A DNA stretch of 64,000 nt from Enoplosus armatus (taxonomy: Eukaryota; Chordata; Actinopteri; Centrarchiformes; Enoplosidae): contig NC_092191.1 in assembly GCF_043641665.1 (NCBI RefSeq), forward strand, positions 21,588,092 to 21,652,091, read 5' to 3'. The position numbers were made by a program, and so were the translations under genes. The notes below the pieces were generated by a model that was not told where the DNA came from, made no database searches, and saw only the letters and a program-made list of their open reading frames with translations. Of this stretch, positions 1 through 10,840 are shown piece after piece; position 1 is the first letter of the stretch; each line of letters opens with the position of its first letter.

Positions 1-219
1 GAAGGGTTAATCACGCAGGCTACAGCATGGACTAACAGTTACTGTTATTGGCCGGCCTTTTGTTGGCACCAGCAGCCACTTGGCAACCCAGCACCACCTC
101 CCAGAATGTCTCCAGCACATTGGGAAGTCGGCACTGACTCGCCCTAAATTGGCAGGGGCAGGAGAGGGCGCAACAGTAATGGGAAGACCCACTTCAAAAA
201 GCCCCCTTCACCTCTTCAG
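1..219. other. Unique sequence, nothing recognised
   Basis: Mixed-composition sequence with short open frames on both strands but no start context, splice signals or similarity that I recognise. Confidence 0.5.
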
Positions 220-228
220 CCCCCCCCC

Positions 229-261
<33 letters not shown>
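220..261. repeat. C12 run fused to (CA)n microsatellite
   Basis: A run of 12 C passes directly into about 15 CA units. The short open frames over it encode only Pro and Thr-His repeats and are artefacts. Confidence 0.95.
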
Positions 262-264
<3 letters not shown>

Positions 265-664
265 TCCTCCTCCTGTTTTGCCCATCAGAGCGAAATCTCT
301 TTCAACTAGCCGAGAAGGTTTAGGACAAACTGCGGAGACCGACATAATTAGCAGTGGCTTGGCTTTAATCGCGCTCTCCTCTGACTCCTCAGTGCACATT
401 ATCTGACACCACAACACAGACGTTCCCCAGCCTGAAACGGGCCAATTTAGAAGCCTAACGCCACTCAGAAAGCCAGCCGTCACGGACAGCTAGAGGTGGA
501 CAGAGAAAAGGCGGCAGAGAGTGAGCGCGAAGGAGAGGGTAGACTTAATTATGCGCCGTATTTTGGCTTTGTTGTTTCTTCTTTTTTTCCCCTCCCCTTA
601 TCCTTTTTTCTTTTATTATTATTGTTATTATTATTATCCCTTTACTTTGCACACTTTTAATAAG
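262..664. other. Unique sequence, nothing recognised
   Basis: No gene, repeat or motif cluster seen. It ends in a T-rich stretch with TTA/TTATTA units around 612-636. Confidence 0.5.
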
Positions 665-960
665 TCTGAAAATGTGTCAGTTTGATTCAAGTCGAACAAA
701 GCTGTGGATGATTTATGTCAAGAGGTTGCAGGAGGAAGATTTGAGAGACAGTTCCAGGGTAGCGAAGCTTCAATTAACCCGAGTTACCTGTATAGGATAT
801 CATTTGAATGACTGCCGAATTAATAAGCGCTCTTTCAGAATCTCTTGAAATGTGTTCTCGAGATACATCAAATGTAATCAAAGGAAATTAAATTCTTGTA
901 CCTGTCTTAGAATAATTTGAGGTCTTTTCAGATCCAAATTGTAACTCATCAGCGCTGGAA
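665..960. promoter_or_regulatory. Enhancer-like block (candidate conserved non-coding element)
   Basis: A stretch free of microsatellites and recognised transposons, with AT-rich cores typical of developmental enhancers: CAATTAAC near 772, GAATTAATAA near 819, and a TCF/LEF-type ATCAAAGG at 877-884 followed by AAATTAAATT. This is compositional inference only; conservation cannot be seen from one sequence. Confidence 0.3.
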
Positions 961-1995
961 GACTCAAACTTGGATTTCAAAACGGGAGCCGGGACTGGGT
1001 ATAATTGTCATGGAATGTCATCTTGCTTCGCTCCACAATTACTTAGGATTCTGTTAGTGGCTGTTGGCAACCCTCATCAATCGCCCGTGAGAGTGTTTTC
1101 TCTCAAGATTTGCATCTGTAAGAGCAAATTAGCGAAAAAAACCCAGATCCTTCTCATGACTTGAACACTTCCAACCCTAATTTTGGAGAGAGAGAGAAAA
1201 AAAAAAAACTCCGTTAAAATTAGTTGTGCCCCTCCCTTCTCCGTCCACATAGGGGTCAGAGAATGGAGGGAGTGGGATGCGGAAGGGGTCGGTGGAGCGA
1301 AAGGAGAGAACTTCAAAGTGATGAAAGGGAGGAAGATACAGCGGACAGTAGCGCTCGCTAATGCGTTCCCAGGATGCAGCCATTCCAACCAGACCCCCGG
1401 ACCTTTGATGCTGTCTCTGGCAGTCCATCGTGAAGGGGAAAAAAAAAAAAGTAAAAAGGAATAAAATGAGGAGCCATCACTGGCTATCAGCAGGACGCTG
1501 CAATCTCTTTGGTAATAAAGCAATGAGCCCGGACAGGGTCGCACTCCGTTTCAACCTCGGAGATACTTCGGGAATGCTTATGCTGCCGTGACAGCTCTCA
1601 GAAAACTGCACTGTGGCGGAATACGTGAAATGCTAAAGACTGAAAATGGGAGATTCTGACTGAGACATGAGACCGAATAAAATTAGAATCATGACAGGGC
1701 TCCATTGATGTTGGTTAGTATACATTCAAATGGATGACCTGATAGAAAATGAATTGTTGAACAATTTCTACTACTACCCAGAGTCAGCTGCTGGGATAGG
1801 CTGTGTAGGCAATTGCTAGGGTCGCAAGGTCACTGCAGGGGCCTTACAGCGGCCGGAGAAGAAAGAACAAGCAACACGTGTGGGGGGGTAAAAGCCATCC
1901 TGCTGTCAGTGGGTAATGTTAGGGCTGAGGTACGCCAGAAAAGAAATGGTACTGTAACGCATAGTACTGTTGTAGGGTGGAAAGCCAGCCATCGT
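961..1995. other. Unique sequence with short A runs
   Basis: Contains GAGAGA followed by about 12 A near 1187-1209 and an A run near 1440-1450. Open frames here are short, overlap on both strands and show no coding features. No transposon recognised. Confidence 0.5.
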
Positions 1996-2012
1996 GGGGG
2001 GGGGGGGGGGGG
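1996..2012. repeat. Poly(G) run, G17
   Basis: Seventeen consecutive G. One of the many long G/C homopolymers in this window. Confidence 0.95.
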
Positions 2013-2048
2013 TAGCTGGAAGACTTTCATGGTGTTGAACTTGGTTGT

Positions 2049-2092
2049 TCAGAATCAGAAATTCTTTATTGATCCCCGGGTGGGAAATTGTA
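2049..2092 (+). mobile_element. Short fish interspersed-repeat fragment (CTTTATTGATCCC type)
   Basis: The stretch AGAATCAGAAATTCTTTATT, then GATCCCCGGGTGGGAAATT, matches the well-known teleost repeat end that reads tttattgatccccgaggggaaatt. Only about 45 bp can be recognised. The assignment is from recall of fish repeats. Confidence 0.6.
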
Positions 2093-2420
2093 CAAAAACA
2101 AACAGGAGCGACTGTAACAGGCTGCATGCACGGTCAGCGCTTGCGCACATATCGAAGAAGCCCCATTTACATGAAAAGTGACAGAAATTGTTGCGTAACG
2201 TCTCTTTTCTATTCTTTTCCTCTTATCACAGCGTGACGTCGGATTGTCTGGTGTCAGCCAGAAACACTTGGTTAAGGTCTGAGAACGACACCGAGTCTCA
2301 AACCAGCACTGCTGTGAGTAACTCGAGAGAAAAACTGCAGGCAAAAGGAAATCCACGCCGTAAGAACAAAGGAAAAGAAGTAGCCGTGAGAAAGGGGCAG
2401 AGTTCGGTTTTTCCACCTAA
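2093..2420. other. Unique sequence, nothing recognised
   Basis: No gene or repeat recognised. CpG density rises toward the GC-rich block that follows. Confidence 0.45.
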
Positions 2421-2960
2421 ACTCAGTGGCGGCAGTGACCGCTCTGCCAGCTCGTGCCACATCAGTTTGAGGAGGTCAAGTCAGCGCCTGGCAGGCTGTG
2501 TCTGGCCTGGTCTCACTACAGGAGGAGCGCCGGCCCGGGGGCCGAACCCTCCAGACCCGCAGCCCGCTCTTCCCAGCAGAGCGACCCGCACTTCACTCGC
2601 TTCTCGCTGGGGGCAAGTCAGGGAGCCGCTGGGGCGTGGGGCTTCCAGCTCCAGAGCTGCGCCCTTCAAACCCCCGGGAGGCAGGGGGAGGCGACCCCGG
2701 CCGGCTCTAACTGTCAACTAGCCAGGCGGAGGAGAGGAGAGAGGGGTGACGGAGGCCAAGAGGAGAGGGGAGGAAGAGCCGACGAGGAGAGGAAGAAGGA
2801 TGACAAGGGGTTAAGGTGTGAGCTATCCGGGGAGGCGTTTGTCCGGCAGCTTTGTGGTGTGAAGCGCCGCTGCTGCGCGGAGGCTGGTTGTTCTCACATC
2901 GCGGGCGATCAGCACTGCCTGTACTCGGCTGTGTTGTTCAGCAGTATGCAAAAAGGAAAA
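2421..2960. promoter_or_regulatory. GC- and CpG-rich block, possible CpG island
   Basis: GC content jumps against the AT-rich surroundings and CpG is frequent, for example GCGCCGGCCCGGGGGCCG near 2528-2545 and several GCG/CGC steps at 2865-2910. A purine-rich GAGGAGAGGAGAG stretch lies at about 2728-2800. Open frames of about 175 codons cross it on the plus strand, but their composition (Arg, Gly, Ala, Ser, Pro) follows from GC richness and no domain is recognisable. It could be an unmethylated CpG island or a promoter with a non-coding first exon; no TATA box or clear initiator was seen. Confidence 0.3.
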
Positions 2961-3986
2961 GATGAAGTCCTATTAAAAAGGTAGAAATGTGCACATACAT
3001 TTTTTTTTAAAAAAGACTCCAAACTTTACTTATGCTGTAAATGCCACTAATCACGTAAAGAGTTTTCCCTGCCCACTCGGAGTTAGGAAGTTCGAAAAAC
3101 CCCTGAAAACCTTTCCGAGAAATAAATTGACACATTCCCCAGGAAAGTATTTCTGTCTGAAACGCCCTCATACACAGCAGGCCAAGTGTCTCCTCTTTGA
3201 AAACATGTTTTCCGCATATTACCGTGTCATTTTGAGGACGTCTGGTCCTCACAAGTTCGGTGGTACAACAACATACACACACCCGTGCTTCACCTGCTGC
3301 CTGTGCTCACATGCTCCAGTCACAACACGGCGGCCAGCCCCATGTTCTTGAGTGAATGTTGCGACAATAAAAAAAAGGTAATTCCTCGGCAGTCGTCGCG
3401 CGACTGAAATGTCCACTGTCAAAAGAAAACGTGTGCAACAAAAACCCAGTATTCAAAAACATGAATTGATGCCCCCCCCGCCCCCTTGCTACGTTTTGTG
3501 CGCGGCTTCGTGCCCGGAGCGAAAAAGGTGCGGTCCAGGCGGGGTTTGGAACTTTAACTGCGGGAGCTAGCATGGCTAGTGGGCTAATAACCGCCATCTA
3601 ACATCAGTATCCTTCCACTCAGACATCATTACGACCTCCCTGATGCTTGTATTACTTTGTTTACTCGTTGATATATATTTTGCCGTGCAGCTATAAAAGA
3701 ACATGAGCAAAGGTTATAATACATACGATTTCACATTTGCATGTGAAATCGTGGCGTAAATCCATTACAGGAACAACGGCAGCTTTAGAGAAATTAAGAA
3801 AATACTTGCAAGCAATATCGCTCGACGTGGGTTTTAAAATGAAGGAGCCCTTTCGGCGGCCACGTGCGTGTTCAGAGGCGTGCGCGCGCTTCACGGGCTG
3901 CGAGAGCAAATGCGCCAATGCCTGTGTGCATAATATGCACGAGTGTGTTTGTTTGTACACTGTCTGCGCAGATGTCCATGAAAGTG

Positions 3987-3989
<3 letters not shown>
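2961..3989. other. Unique sequence with one palindrome
   Basis: Apart from the palindrome at 3725-3752 and C runs at about 3472-3486, nothing is recognised. TATATATATTTT near 3670 followed by CTATAAAAG near 3691 is a TATA-like string without other promoter features. Confidence 0.45.
3725..3752. promoter_or_regulatory. Perfect 12-bp inverted repeat centred on a POU octamer
   Basis: Arm ACGATTTCACAT (3725-3736), a 4-base spacer TTGC, and the exact reverse-complement arm ATGTGAAATCGT (3741-3752). The centre contains ATTTGCAT (3735-3742), the consensus octamer of POU/Oct proteins. The symmetry is seen directly; binding is inference. Confidence 0.5.
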
Positions 3990-4021
<32 letters not shown>

Positions 4022-4032
4022 TGTGTGTGTGA
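3990..4032. repeat. (TG)n microsatellite
   Basis: About 20 TG units with one interruption (TCTG near 4020). Overlapping frames encode Cys-Val or Thr-His repeats only. Confidence 0.95.
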
Positions 4033-4059
4033 GAGAGCACACAGCTCCCAGCGCCCGGC

Positions 4060-4420
4060 GGTGGTGGCCCGTTATTGAGCCTTTGAGAGGCGAGGCGGCT
4101 GATAAATTCAAACTCTTTGTGTAATTGTCTTTCGCATCTGAATACAAATCCCCGCTGCTTATGATTCATCATCTTTATTTTTTTATTTCCTCGGGCAACA
4201 TCTTTTATTAGTTGTGCACTCAGCGGCGAGATTTAATTTCTGCAGGAGGGGACAACAGCGTCGGCTTGATGATTATTATTGAGAACGTGATACTACAGAG
4301 GCTGAAATAAAATCTATAGTGCATTAAAGTGACAGATTAGGAGGGGCGGAGGGTTCATTTACAAGTGTTAAGACATCAGCGGCTAATGCCCTGCAACGCC
4401 AAATAGCAATCCGCCCTGCT
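4060..4420. promoter_or_regulatory. Enhancer-like block (candidate conserved non-coding element)
   Basis: Clean non-repetitive sequence rich in short AT-cored motifs separated by moderate-GC words: CTGATAAATTC near 4099, GTGTAATTGTC near 4119, TTATGATTCATC near 4158, GATTTAATTTC near 4230, TTGATGATTATTATTGAG near 4265 and GTGCATTAAAG near 4320. These resemble homeodomain, SOX and HOX/TALE sites. The evidence is texture only. Confidence 0.35.
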
Positions 4421-4743
4421 CCCTGTTCTGTATGGGAGCGTGTGTGAGGGGAACAGCATGAGGGAGTGTATGAAGAGTGTGTGTGTGTGTGTTACACTAA
4501 ACAGGGAGCCTCTAGTGGAGATGTGTGAGGATTGCTACAGAAGAGGGAGCTTTGCATGTCGCTGTGCCAGAGAGAAGAGAGCTGGCCCGAGATCTCAAAA
4601 TGACTCAACAACATGGAGCCATGGCATTATCTCCCCCACTGGCCTAATACTCCACTTGTTTCAAGAAAAACATATTGCAGAATATGAATGACTTGACGGA
4701 CATTTGACTATGTTTTTTTGTTGTTGTTGGGGTTTTTTTTTTT
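4421..4743. other. Unique sequence with short (GT)8 and T run
   Basis: (GT)n at about 4477-4492 and a T-rich stretch from 4712 leading into the next G run. Nothing else recognised. Confidence 0.5.
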
Positions 4744-4759
4744 GGGGGGGGGGGGGGGG
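4744..4759. repeat. Poly(T)/poly(G) junction, G16
   Basis: Eleven T followed immediately by 16 G. Confidence 0.95.
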
Positions 4760-6128
4760 TTTGCAGTTGGGTGACATTTATACACATCTCAGAAAAGAAG
4801 CGGCATCACTTTCCTGAAAATGTTCTATCTTTGGCTTCCTAACAGTGATAATAGCTCTGCGTCAGACACCTGAGGCGCCCATTATTACAGTAATTAGATA
4901 GTAAGCTTTATAGTAACTATTCCATTCCCATACAGTCTCTTAAAGGCTCAGCTCACTGGGAAAAAAAAGAAAACTGGGAGGTACTGAGGTGAACGCTGAG
5001 TAGTTTTTTTTATTGGAACTACCTTCTGTCACTCCCCATACAGTACAAGCTGTTCACAATGAGGTCCATGAATGATCTGATCCTGGCACCACAAACGAAA
5101 TTCCATTTACCTCCATGTGCAGGGCGTGCACGCATCTCAGGCGCGGTTATATCTCAAAACCTAAGACTGTATTCGCAAAGCACTTCTCTCCTTGGCGTGT
5201 TACGAACGAGAAACTCAGGAGAAGAGCTTGCCAGCTCCCTCAAGTTAGGATTGGCGGTCGAGGCGTTCGACATTTTCAACTCGCGCGGATGCCACTTTCC
5301 TTGAACTCCATATGCAAATTGCATCTATTATTCGCCCCGTATTTCTGTCCGAACAGACCTCGAGACTCCTCAGGTTTTGGTGTGTTTTCGCACTGAAAGT
5401 CCTCTAGTAGTGCTCCACGCGAGGACGTTGGTCGTTTCTCGTTGTGCAGTTTGTTTGTTTTTACCTCGCGGTACACTTCGTTGAAACTAATAAGGATTCA
5501 GTATGCTCGCAAGAATTCAATAACGCTGGCGAGGTTGCTCGACTCTCCAAGTTTGCAGCCCTGATAGACTTCTCAGCCATCCTTCAGAGTTACTCATCAA
5601 ACCAAAGTGCACTCTTCCTGACCCTACTTTGTTTGGTGGTACGTGACGTGTGCATGAAACCGTGTAGCGCATGCATAGACATAGTGAGAAAGTACCCTCA
5701 TGCCTTCTTTTAGCTCAGGAGTACTGTATAATACAGCAACTGTTGCCTTCATGAATAATGACCTACCGACAGCTTTTGAATTCTAACTTCCTTTATTTAC
5801 AAGTGGAAATTAGAACCATCATCATCTCCACACACACAAAAAATAAGTCACTTTGGCAATTCAAAGCTGTTGAATTTTAATGTTGCCGTTTGAAGCTCGT
5901 TGAAGATGATGACAACGGACAGTTGTGAATCATCGACATGCGCATCCAACGCTAAACGACTGACTAACAATGGAGACACAAGTAGAGGAAGATGAAATTA
6001 GTTCTAATGATATAATGGCCGGTCTCTTTAGAGCTGACATGTTGAGTCACTCTGCGACCGGTCAAGTCGCATCGATTTTCATCAGAGGTAGAAACCCGAT
6101 CCACACTCTGTCCTCTTTAACCGACTCG
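4760..6128. other. Unique sequence, no gene recognised
   Basis: CATTATTACAGTAATTAGATAG near 4880 resembles enhancer sequence. Open frames of 80-93 codons at 5059-5396 lack splice context or recognisable domains. An 89-codon frame at 5444-5713 and a 92-codon frame at 5970-6248 run into other sequence types and are not supported as genes. Confidence 0.4.
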
Positions 6129-6150
6129 TCTCTCTCTCTCTCTCTCTCTC
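6129..6150. repeat. (TC)n microsatellite
   Basis: Eleven TC units ending in CAG. Confidence 0.95.
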
Positions 6151-7674
6151 AGATGCCCCCAGATATTTATGTCTACTGTCTGATTCTGCCGAGCGGGGGC
6201 TTAATCAGATCCAGAGTGAGCTCCATCAGTATTCAAGCCAGCTGCTAGGAAGAAAAGGGATATAAAGTGAGGAGCTAAGACAGAGAGGAGGAAGGCAAAA
6301 AGACGTAGATGGCAGGGGCACGCCATCAAGGCCACTGCAGAACATGTTATATTCCATTTGGAAATGCAGTACATTGTTTGTGGTCCCAAAGTGGTGTTGT
6401 AAAACTGAAGGAACATTCCTGCAGGTCTAGGCTTCTAGTGGACATCGCAGGACCTGGATTACTCAGAGAACTGGCAGGGCTAGTTGACTGACTACTTTTG
6501 TTGGCAAGGTGACTGCTAACACGCTAACTAGCTGGCTGGGAAGGTGCCAGTGCTAGCCAGTCACAATCTAGCTCAAGCCAGCTGCCAAGCAAGGCTCGCT
6601 AACTGTCAGTCAATAAGAGGGCAATAAGGTTTATTATTCAAGAGACGTACCATCGACTCTCATCGCACAATGGTTTGGAAACCATGGGGGGCAGGGTTAT
6701 GTAAAGGTGGATGGCGATGACACAGCTAAAAAGCCATGATAGCTTCCTCTGTTGTGGACTTTCCCTGAAAGGTGAGCACTGTCTAGACAGTTTACCGTTG
6801 GTCAAAGGCGCGAATTTGTATGTCAACGTTCGCCAACATTGAATGTGACGCTTACTTTGACTCGACCGGCGTGAATTGATCTTGCTCCAAAACGTTTGTG
6901 TTGTAAATGCTGCCGTGACCAGCCGCAATTTTGCAGGTCAAAAAAAACATCAGACATCTCGGTTCAAACTAGGTTAAATGATTTTTTTAGATGTCTAGGT
7001 TGTTTCATCAGCATTGCAACAACTGCCTTTCACTGAGGAGCAGGTCCTGACTAACAATTTAAATATAGTAATTGAAATGAAACAACAGCTCTATGCAACC
7101 TAGGGGTCTTCAAAAGGGGGTGTCAATCAAATTTAGCATGAATTTCACTTGAGATGTCAAGGAGCCCTTTTAATCCGCAAATCACCAGATCAGTGCTTAC
7201 TAGGTTGTGACGAGTGAGTTTTCTCTTCCAGCACCAGCATTACTACAGTGGTCTCCTTAAAAAATCCTAATTGTTGACATTGTTTCTTGCACCAAGGACA
7301 AAGAGTACTTTCCCCAGTGGCCACAAAGTGTGTGGATTAGCTTGGATTATTTTTCAAAAGTCATTTAATTACTTTTAGCCACATTTGTGTTTCTTCGCCG
7401 GCAAATTGAAACGGCAAAAGGGAAATGCCTTTTTATCCGAAATCCCCGTAATCGGAAATGGCACCAAACACGGCATCTTAAAATCATTTTAAAAGAGAAA
7501 AATGTATCAGCTATTTGTTGACCTCAGTCAGATAGTGGGATGCGTGTTATCTCCTTTTTAATTATTGATTGAAAATAGCAAAACTGATGTAACGTGTCAC
7601 TGTACTAATGGTTGGACATCAGGCAGCTCGTGGGCCTCTTGTTACAGTAATTATAAAGTCACCAATTCATTTTA
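6151..7674. other. Unique sequence; GCTAGC/GCTAAC-rich patch at 6500-6605
   Basis: No gene seen. Between about 6500 and 6605 the words GCTAAC, GCTAGC and AGCTGGC recur, as in the GTTAGC-rich interiors of several fish repeat families, but I cannot assign it. The rest is unremarkable. Confidence 0.4.
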
Positions 7675-7748
7675 TATACGCATATACATATATACACATA
7701 TACATGTATATATACACACATGTATATATATATACACACACACATATG

Positions 7749-7810
<62 letters not shown>

Positions 7811-7829
7811 TATATATATATATATATAT

Positions 7830-7872
<43 letters not shown>

Positions 7873-7903
7873 TACATATATGCATATATATACACATACA
7901 TAC

Positions 7904-7936
<33 letters not shown>

Positions 7937-7938
7937 TT
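7675..7938. repeat. 260-bp compound TA/CA array ending in T19
   Basis: Alternating purine-pyrimidine sequence made of (TA)n and (CA)2-4 units, followed by about 19 T. Open frames of 77-166 codons over it are mostly Tyr-Ile-His-Thr repeats and are artefacts. Confidence 0.95.
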
Positions 7939-9239
7939 CTGAAATCAGATACTTTATTAAGTTTTTCAGTGGCTCAAAAAAAACTAAATCTAACGCATGT
8001 CCAGAACTTTGCAGAGCAAACAAAGGAGTCAGGATAATCAGCAATGTGTCGGCAGGTGATAGCTTGACACAATGAAATGTAGTCTGCGCCCCCACCCCAC
8101 CCCTACATTGTCTCCATAATTGAGAAAAAAAGCACCAAAAGGTCAGAATCCTAACAACTCTTAACAAGCTGATTTCCAGTTAAGTAGCAAGATAAGTATG
8201 AGTGCCGACATTCTTTTCCTCCACAATGTGATATCTGCTTGCTGAAGAGAAGAATAAAAAAAAACATCAAGCTGTCAAGGTATGGCTTTTAACATGTTTG
8301 AAAATTACAGGACATGGACTTCCTGCCTCAGCCTCAGCCCCCCCCCCCCGGGACCATTCAGCTGCCACCCGATCTGCAGTCATCTGGAGTGTAATTGTGC
8401 GATCTGATTGTGATTTCTTTGCCATGTTCCTCCGTGCTCCGCTCTCCCGGTGAACCCTCGCTGATCCGTATCAAATCCGCGGGTCAGCCAGGCTTTTGGA
8501 GAACTCCCTGGTGATAAAGTCTTGTTTCGCAAATCTGCTCAATATACATTTCAGTTGATTCGCCGCGCGCAGGATGGGTCTGGCAAGAAGAATGGACTGG
8601 AGGGTACGAAACATTAATCGAGGCGCTTCTTCCATCGCCGTATATTGGGACTGTAAATATTGGTATGCTGCATGTCTAATTTCCCACCTCTTTTTTTTTT
8701 CTCCTGTTGCCACCTGATTCATGGCCCCACCCCCCCCCCCCACCCCACCCCTCCACAGCAGAGTAGGAGTATAGGCAGTGTGAGCTGCTATTATGTGGAG
8801 CCCATGGTGCATTAACAACAGCAGCAGGCGTCGGCTCTCACATCTGATCACACTAAATCAGACAAATGTGGACGAGAGGTGAAGGGAGAGAGGGAGAGAG
8901 GGGGGGGAGTGGTTGGTCTGGAGGGATATGGGAGGGATGAGCTGACTGCCAATGTCTAGGCGTGACACGTACGCTAGTTGAAGGGACTAAATAAAAGTAC
9001 CACACATTTGTAAAATATACACACACACACAATACAAGCACGTTGTCTTCATAGACATCAACGGCAAGTTCACATGTGGCTTGCTGGGGGCATCTGTTTC
9101 GCATACTGAAGTCAACACCTCGTCTCAATTACTTCCAGCGGGTAAATATATAAATAAAAAAAGGAGAGCCGACATAGTCAGAAATCAGAATGTGAGCCCC
9201 CCACCCCCACCCCGCCGTCCCCGAAGACCCGAGCTCTCG
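7939..9239. other. Unique sequence with C12 runs
   Basis: C12 at 8338-8349 and C12 at 8730-8741, plus a short (CA)n at about 9018-9031. The 126-codon minus-strand frame at 8471-8851 runs through the C run and shows no domain. No repeat family recognised. Confidence 0.45.
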
Positions 9240-9460
9240 GATCTTCTTTTGTCATTCCGGGCGCTGCGAAGCCACTGGGCCCGTGGAGGTCACAGAGCTC
9301 AGGCCTCATCAGCCGGGCTAATTTGATTGTGGCGGAACAATGGTTGGCGTAGCCGAGCCTGGCGCCGGGCCGCTGGCGAGGCGCATATTAATGACGAGTG
9401 GCCGACGGGCCGGCTTTGCCCTGCAGAGGAAGGGCACGCTGAGGGGAGTGAGGGCCTCAG
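9240..9460. promoter_or_regulatory. GC-rich enhancer-like block
   Basis: Non-repetitive sequence mixing GC-rich words with AT-cored motifs: GGGCTAATTTGATTGTGG near 9315 and GCGCATATTAATGACGAG near 9380. CpG is frequent. A regulatory role is inference from composition. Confidence 0.3.
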
Positions 9461-9884
9461 CACCTTACATACTCAAAACCACGCGTCATAAATCTGTTTT
9501 TTTTTTCCCTCAGAGCGAGAAAAAAAACAAAAAACGCCTGATTCCTGCTTTGCTTTGTTTACTCATGACGCCACTGTCGCTTAATCAATGCTGAGCAAGT
9601 TGCTGGGAAAACAATCAACTCGTCGGTAACTTTCTGCGAGAAAAAGTAAACGATTACATTACTCAACGGTACTTACTGTCAGCACGTTGAACCCCCCCCC
9701 CCCCAGTATCTGCATGTCACCGTTTTGCGCCGTCGCTGCAGCCTGGCCCAAGACGACTGTCATCGCTTTAAAGAAATACAAACAATTCTGAATCCATGCC
9801 AGAATGATAATGGGTTCAACCATTATTCCAACCTGTCTGCGGCGCTAAAACGAAGTGTGGAGAATTATCGCCTATTTACATGTC
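9461..9884. other. Unique sequence with C13 run
   Basis: C13 at 9692-9704. No gene or repeat family recognised. Confidence 0.45.
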
Positions 9885-10260
9885 CGGCAGCAGCACAGGC
9901 ACATTAGCATTCATTTGGAGTCATGTTTTCTGGCACCTGATGAATATCTCAATCTCCATCTATTTGGCTTTGTTTTGGTCCCCATCAACTCCAGAGTAAA
10001 AAAAAAATTACCCGGCTCTTTAGCTGCTAAATGCTCCAATTTATTCCACCAGCTAGTCGCTAAAATTTGACGGTTTGTCATTTGGTGCGGGACAGGTATC
10101 AAGAAGTGGGGTTTATAAGAGGCTGATGAAAACGGTGGGACTGAACCGAAACTGTTAAGTTGCGGGCCATTAAAGCCAAAAAAAAAAGAGCCGAATGGCG
10201 TTAAAATGCTCCACGGAGCTCCAGCAAGGTGGCCTGAGGGGTCATCAGCAGCAATCCAGG
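9885..10260 (+). mobile_element. Dispersed fish repeat, family A, copy 1
   Basis: Shares words in the same order with 32165-32620 and 58376-58580: CATTCATTTGGAGTC, GGTCCCCATCAACTCC, GGCTCTTTAGCTGCTAAATG, CACCAGCTAGTCGCTAA, TTTGGTGC and ACGGTGGGA.TGAACC. Its 3' part continues with GCGGGCC..TAAA.CCAAAA and ATGCTCCACGGAGCTCC. I recall this as a common teleost non-autonomous repeat but cannot name it. No coding capacity. Confidence 0.7.
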
Positions 10261-10640
10261 AGTCCTGCATGATCTCGCAGCGAAGCCACAGGGCTCGCAC
10301 CTAACCCCGGACAAAAACCAGGTGACTCCTGAATGCAGGCCCACCAGTGGCTAATGTTAGCAGGTGAGCTAAGAACACACAACAAAGCAAGGACGACAAC
10401 TTTAGAGTCACCAGGAGGCATATTCCTCAGCCAGTCCCTCCAAGCTAACTTGTTTCTCCCATTCAACTCCTGGTGACGGAGCAAACTAGCACCCCCCCCC
10501 CCCCAGCATATGTAAAAGTAACATAGTAACAGAGCATTGGTAATGTAATTCCTGGGTTACATGTTGTGCTTCCTGTGACATGTTGCATTAAAAAAGTGGC
10601 AAAGCGGGCTTGGCTGTGCTCACCGGCCACTTGCTCCCCT
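10261..10640. other. Sequence downstream of the family A repeat
   Basis: Contains GCTAATGTTAGCAGGTGAGCTAAG near 10350, typical of fish repeats, so the element may extend to about 10480. C13 at 10492-10504. No gene. Confidence 0.4.
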
Positions 10641-10840
10641 GAATGGGGCCCACTAATAATGGAGTACACGGCCTGGCACAGGGAAGTGAGCATACTAAAT
10701 GGCTAGCGCGACTCGGCGTAACCCCGTACAGTCCCGCGGTGAAGCATACTAATGTCGCTGAAGCCGAACGCGGCCCTGGCTGCGCCAAAGAGCATACTAA
10801 TTACCGAGGCTGCCCTTCTCTGTGACCTTGGCAGGTCACT
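10641..10840. promoter_or_regulatory. Motif-array block: spaced GCATACTAA plus an everted AGGTCA pair
   Basis: The nonamer GCATACTAA occurs at 10690-10698, 10744-10752 and 10792-10800, 54 and 48 bases apart, with CCACTAATAATGG at about 10649 before them. The intervening sequence is CpG-rich and unrelated between units. At 10822-10839 lies GTGACCT-TGGC-AGGTCAC, a perfect 7-bp inverted repeat of nuclear-receptor half sites. This looks like a cis-regulatory module; that is inference. Confidence 0.4.

Noticed and set aside
2188..2984. Two plus-strand frames of about 177 codons
   Set aside because: Length follows from the GC-rich, stop-poor composition. No domain, no good start context and no splice structure.
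7565..8167. Open frames of 77-166 codons rich in Tyr-Ile-His-Thr or Tyr-Ile-Cys-Val
   Set aside because: They are translations of the TA/CA array and have no independent coding evidence.
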